Shown: piece by piece, positions 6,713-9,205 of the stretch | Numbering within the stretch: position 1 is the first letter of the stretch | How the letters are laid out: the number at the start of each line of letters is the position of its first letter | Origin: Planctomycetota bacterium | Lineage (GTDB): Bacteria > Planctomycetota > PUPC01 > JABMSA01 > JAUWKK01 | Direction of reading: 5' to 3' | Assembly: GCA_030614245.1 (NCBI GenBank) | Contig: JAUWKK010000088.1 | Coordinates: forward strand, 1 to 9,205 | DNA length: 9,205 nt | The notes under the pieces: model-generated | Database searches by the model: none | What the model was told of the DNA's origin: nothing | Seen by the model: the letters and a program-made list of their open reading frames with translations, nothing else | Made by a program: the position numbers and the translations under genes

Positions 6713-6729
6713 TTGACTAGAGCGACGAG
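6689..6729. promoter_or_regulatory. Candidate operator: inverted repeat spanning the -10 box
   Basis: CTCGTCG at 6689-6695 and CGACGAG at 6723-6729 form a perfect 7-bp inverted repeat whose 27-nt spacer contains the -10 box and predicted start point. TTGACT is also directly repeated at 6685-6690 and 6713-6718, 28 bp apart. A dimeric repressor bound here would block transcription, which would suit autoregulation of a toxin-antitoxin-like pair. The repeat is seen directly; the role is inferred. Confidence 0.45.
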
Positions 6730-6766
6730 GGAATAGCGACTACGATCTAACAGGCGGGGGTGTAAG

Positions 6767-7231
6767 ATGCAAGGAGTGCGCACTGCAGAGCCTATCCGAC
6801 TCAAATTCTCGGAGAAGGGCAGGCGTGTCCACGTACAACCCGAAGACAATGACCGCTTCGTGCTGACCGTTCATGATGCTATTGCCGCCTGCCGCTTACA
6901 TATCGAAAACGAGCGCATCAGGGACGTTATCGAGGGAGCATTCAGAGTCTTGCTTGATACACTTGGCGAATGGGTCGTGGAACATCGCGAGAAAGTAGCA
7001 AGTGCGTTTCTCACCAGACGCAGTGGAGCATATCTCTTCTTGGTCGTTATGAAGGGATCAAAGTACGATGAAGAGTTTACCGATGATGCAACGGAGCTCG
7101 ACTGGCAGATAGGCCGCAACCAGCTTTTCGCGGCCTTTCAGGTGAGCGTGCTTGAAATCCCCAACTGTTCACCTCCCGAGTACCAAACGTTTGTCGATCC
7201 CAACTTCTGCTTTCAATTCCCTACGGATTAA
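6767..7231 (+). CDS. Uncharacterised 154-aa protein, partner of the HEPN-like gene
   Basis: I do not recognise a named family. The start is an ATG preceded by a G-rich ribosome binding site (AGGCGGGGG, about 6 nt spacer). The protein is soluble, with no signal peptide or membrane helix. It appears to have an N-terminal beta section (IRLKFSEKGRRVHVQPE), a central helical section (residues 36-83, DAIAACRLHIENERIRDVIEG onward), a strongly hydrophobic strand AYLFLVVMKG (88-97) followed by an acidic helix (DEEFTDDATELDWQIGRNQ), and a second core strand FQVSVLEIP (124-131) before an aromatic, Pro-rich tail with EYQTFVDPNFCFQFP. The gene after it starts 8 nt downstream, so the pair is co-transcribed and probably translationally coupled. 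Base composition is well below that of neighbours, which suggests transfer. By position it could be the antitoxin or regulatory half of a two-gene module, but no DNA-binding motif is evident. Confidence 0.7.
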   Translation: MQGVRTAEPIRLKFSEKGRRVHVQPEDNDRFVLTVHDAIAACRLHIENERIRDVIEGAFRVLLDTLGEWVVEHREKVASAFLTRRSGAYLFLVVMKGSKYDEEFTDDATELDWQIGRNQLFAAFQVSVLEIPNCSPPEYQTFVDPNFCFQFPTD

Positions 7232-7239
7232 GCTGAATC

Positions 7240-7722
7240 ATGCCGACTGCGGTTGACCATGTACGGCTTGCTGCGCACAACATCGAATTCGCTTGCCATC
7301 TGAATTCCCATCCCGGTTACCATGATTGGTCGGCAACTGTAGCCTTTTATGCCTCGGTGCACGTTGTTGACGCTCTTCTGGCAGTCCAAAAGCCACCGGA
7401 ACATCCACTCGACCACGCCAATCGGGCAACAATTCTCAAGAGCAGCAATCAATACAAAGAAATCAAGAAGCACCATCGGGCACTATCGAAGGCATCTCTT
7501 ACGGCGCGCTACATGCAGAGCGAAACCCGGTTTGCGAAGTATATGTCTCCTGCCGATGTACGCGATCGGCTTCTGAAGCACCGACTGCACAGCGTTATTG
7601 TTTCGGCTTTGAAACTTGGCGATTTCGAGCAGCCCGAACTCGAGACACTACAGACAGCGGACGAGAAACTCAAATCTCTGTCGGAGCCAGATCCCTCTGG
7701 CGAGCCCGCCTCTGCAAAATGA
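7240..7722 (+). CDS. HEPN-like all-alpha protein
   Basis: The 160-aa product is predicted almost wholly helical. Its pattern fits small HEPN-type proteins: a first helix VDHVRLAAHNIEFACHL; a second starting HDWSATVAFYASVHVVDALLAV (28-49), with the W.....FY..H...DA pattern; the motif HPLDHANR (55-62); a third helix with YKEIKKHHRALSKASLTARYMQ (72-92); and a fourth, SPADVRDRLLKHRLHSVIVSAL (103-124), containing R108-x5-H114, which matches the R-x4-6-H spacing of catalytic HEPN RNases. The C-terminal 30 residues are polar and probably disordered. HEPN proteins are commonly RNases in toxin-antitoxin, abortive infection and CRISPR-linked systems, but many are non-catalytic adaptors, so RNase activity here is inference. 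It starts 8 nt after the preceding stop with only a weak ribosome binding site, implying coupling. Sampled G+C is about 43%, unlike flanking genes. Its stop overlaps a possible upstream ATG (7719) of the flavoprotein frame. Confidence 0.7.
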   Translation: MPTAVDHVRLAAHNIEFACHLNSHPGYHDWSATVAFYASVHVVDALLAVQKPPEHPLDHANRATILKSSNQYKEIKKHHRALSKASLTARYMQSETRFAKYMSPADVRDRLLKHRLHSVIVSALKLGDFEQPELETLQTADEKLKSLSEPDPSGEPASAK

Positions 7723-7793
7723 GCTGCCGCAAACTCGACACCCGAGGCAAACCCATACCGCCAAAGTTCCCCAGTAGGAGACCATGTGAGATA

Positions 7794-8375
7794 ATGCCCA
7801 TCAATCTCCTCGGCATATCCACCAGCCCGCGCGCAGACGGCAACAGCGAACTGCTGCTGAGGGAAGCCCTTCGCGGCGCGGCCGATGCCGGCGCGGAAGC
7901 GCAGTTCGTCGCTTGCCGCGACCTGGCGTTCACCGGCTGCACGGGATGCAACTCCTGCTTCAAGACAGGGGCGTGCGTCATCGAGGACGACATGCAGCGG
8001 CTTCTCGCAAGGATGATAGAGTGCGACCGGCTGATCCTTGCAACGCCTATCTTCTTCATGAATGTCCCGTGGCTGGGCAAGATGGCGATCGACCGCTGCC
8101 AGTGCCTGTGGGCGCGCAAATATATCCTCAAGCTGCTGCTCTTCGATCCGCCCCGCCCCGATCGCCGGGCCGCGGTCATCGCCGTCGGCGCAACGGGCGG
8201 CAAGAGCCTGTTCAACGGCCTGAACCTGACTATGAGGCATTTCCTGCACGCGCTCGAGATGGATCACGCGGCCGACCTGCACGTGCGCCGCATCGATGCC
8301 AAGGGCGCCATCATCGATCACCCCACCGCAATGAATGATGCATACGAAATCGGAAGGATGCTGGCTTCCGAATAG
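7794..8375 (+). CDS. Iron-sulfur flavoprotein, NADPH-dependent FMN reductase family
   Basis: This is a flavodoxin-fold redox protein binding FMN and probably one [4Fe-4S] cluster. The 193-aa form begins INLLGISTSPRADGNSELLL, whose S-x-R-x-x-G-N-S loop binds the FMN phosphate. A compact cysteine motif follows: Cys49, Cys52, Cys55 and Cys61 (FTGCTGCNSCFKTGACVIEDDM), C-x2-C-x2-C-x5-C, as in Isf proteins of anaerobes. ATPIFFMNVPWLGKMAIDR (83-101) is the usual flavin-loop segment. The ATG at 7794 is chosen because homologous sequence begins there; AGGAG at 7776-7780 is rather far (13 nt). A longer frame from the ATG at 7719 would overlap the HEPN-like gene stop and add 25 residues with no flavodoxin character. 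Composition returns to high G+C here, so it is probably native and only adjacent to the cassette. The electron partner is unknown. Isf-type proteins are associated with anaerobic or oxygen-detoxifying metabolism. Confidence 0.88.
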   Translation: MPINLLGISTSPRADGNSELLLREALRGAADAGAEAQFVACRDLAFTGCTGCNSCFKTGACVIEDDMQRLLARMIECDRLILATPIFFMNVPWLGKMAIDRCQCLWARKYILKLLLFDPPRPDRRAAVIAVGATGGKSLFNGLNLTMRHFLHALEMDHAADLHVRRIDAKGAIIDHPTAMNDAYEIGRMLASE

Positions 8376-8440
8376 CGATTCGTGCCGGCGAAATGACCGG
8401 CTCGCAGATGCTCCGACAGCGCCGAATCCCAAAAAACTCC

Positions 8441-8469
8441 TTGCAGAACACAAGGTCCGCGATTATGAT
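8441..8469 (+). promoter_or_regulatory. Sigma70-type promoter for the cyclophilin gene
   Basis: TTGCAG at 8441-8446 and TATGAT at 8464-8469 are separated by an optimal 17 nt. The A-rich AAAAAACTCC lies just upstream. The transcript would begin near 8476, giving a leader of about 83 nt before the ATG at 8559. Confidence 0.6.
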
Positions 8470-8558
8470 AGGGGCGCACGGGTCGCATTGATCCCGGCGG
8501 CCCACCGCATTGTATTGGCAATATGAGGATCGGTTCCTGTCTACCCGGGAGTAATCAA

Positions 8559-9205
8559 ATGAGAACCTGTGCTGCGCTGATGATTGGTGTCCTGCTGCTG
8601 CCCATGATGCTTGGGTGCAGCAAACCGCAGGCCGAGCCCAAACCCAAGCAAGACAACGAGCAAGCCAAGACCGAGCCGAAGGCCGAACCCAGAACCGAAC
8701 CGAAGGCCGAGCCCGTTGACAAGAAGGACCCAGCCGTGGAACTTGGAGCAAAACTGCCGAAAGGCCTTTACGCAAGAATGGAAACCAACATGGGCGTCAT
8801 CGTCCTGCGGCTCTTCGAGAAGCAGACGCCGAAGACCGTCGCGAACTTCGTCGGACTGGCCGACGGCACCAAGGAATGGACCGACCCGAAGACCGGAGAA
8901 AAGGTGAAGAGACCTTTCTATGACGGCCTGACCTTCCACCGCGTCATCCCGAAGTTCATGATCCAGGGCGGCTGCCCGCTCGGCAACGGGCGCGGCGGAC
9001 CCGGATACAAGTTCGAAGACGAGTTCGTCCCCGAACTGCGCCACAGCAAGCCCGGCATACTCTCGATGGCAAACTCAGGCCCCAACACCAACGGCAGCCC
9101 GTTCTTTATCACACCCGTCACGACGCCGCGTCTCGACGCAAAGCACAGCGTCTTCGCGGCAGTCGTTGATGGAATGGACGTAGTCGGAGACGTCAGCAAC
9201 GTTGC
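8559..9205 (+). CDS. Lipoprotein peptidyl-prolyl cis-trans isomerase, cyclophilin type (C-terminus cut by window edge)
   Basis: This is a cyclophilin that speeds proline isomerisation in exported proteins. GGGAG at 8547-8551 stands 7 nt before the ATG. The 215 visible residues contain a lipoprotein signal (MRTCAALMIGVLLLPMMLGC, lipid Cys20), a charged linker at 22-56 built from AEPK/TEPK-like units, and the isomerase domain from about 70: YARMETNMGVIVLRLFE, TPKTVANFVGLADG, YDGLTFHRVIPKFMIQGG (121-138, with catalytic-site residues F126, H127, R128, F133, M134 and Q136), then SMANSGPNTNGSPFFIT (169-185) and the KHSVFAAVVDGMDVV loop. In the NGSPFFIT segment Pro replaces the Gln usual in SQFFIT, as in some bacterial members. 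The -3 lipobox residue is Met rather than Leu. The protein is anchored at the membrane and its last part lies beyond the window. The call is secure; the native substrate is unknown. Confidence 0.92.
   Translation, partial: MRTCAALMIGVLLLPMMLGCSKPQAEPKPKQDNEQAKTEPKAEPRTEPKAEPVDKKDPAVELGAKLPKGLYARMETNMGVIVLRLFEKQTPKTVANFVGLADGTKEWTDPKTGEKVKRPFYDGLTFHRVIPKFMIQGGCPLGNGRGGPGYKFEDEFVPELRHSKPGILSMANSGPNTNGSPFFITPVTTPRLDAKHSVFAAVVDGMDVVGDVSNV

Noticed and set aside
7784..7789. ATG directly followed by TGA before the flavoprotein gene, a possible start-stop element
   Set aside because: It lies close after AGGAG, but a single start-stop pair is easily produced by chance and no other support is visible.
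8384..8401. GCCGG/CCGGC stem after the flavoprotein stop as a terminator
   Set aside because: The stem is only 5 bp and has no T-tract.
7509..8453. 314-codon minus-strand frame over the HEPN-like and flavoprotein genes
   Set aside because: It is antisense to the well-supported flavoprotein and spans two unrelated plus-strand genes.
1..9205. CRISPR arrays, tRNA or rRNA genes
   Set aside because: No regularly spaced repeats, cloverleaf sequences or rRNA-like stretches were seen on reading either strand.

Overview
The window looks like a GC-rich, planctomycete-type bacterial chromosome, probably from the Phycisphaerae side of the phylum or an uncultured relative. This is an inference from the gene style: very large membrane proteins with DUF4350/glutamine-amidotransferase-like domains, PQQ-type propeller repeats and many dispersed palindromes in intergenic DNA. 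No rRNA or other phylogenetic marker is present to confirm it.

Layout. From 3556 down to the left edge, one minus-strand reading frame stays open for 1185 codons without a stop. It encodes a mosaic protein: a block of membrane helices resembling an exosortase that has lost its catalytic residues, a run of 'LKDG..F.G.V' beta repeats, two amidotransferase-like domains separated by two membrane helices, and the beginning of a PQQ-type beta-propeller. A 530-base divergent intergenic region follows. It holds no credible gene but several hairpins and repeats. The plus strand then carries a signal peptidase I gene overlapping a gene for a small membrane-anchored NTF2-fold-like protein (both with TTG starts), a repeat-bearing gap, and a complete solitary NifS/IscS cysteine desulfurase.

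From about 6640 to 7722 the base composition falls (sampled lines are 42-43% G+C, against about 63% in the desulfurase). This stretch has a good sigma70-type promoter overlapped by a 7-bp inverted repeat, then two tightly spaced genes: a 154-aa protein of unknown function and a 160-aa HEPN-like all-alpha protein. This is the best candidate for an undescribed system, a possible toxin-antitoxin or defence-type pair gained by transfer. The high-GC background then resumes with an iron-sulfur flavoprotein gene and, behind its own promoter, a lipoprotein cyclophilin (peptidyl-prolyl isomerase) that runs off the right edge.

Functional links. The signal peptidase, its overlapping membrane partner, the large membrane mosaic and the lipoprotein cyclophilin all concern the cell envelope. 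The desulfurase and the iron-sulfur flavoprotein both concern Fe-S/redox chemistry but are separated by the acquired cassette, so no common operon is implied.
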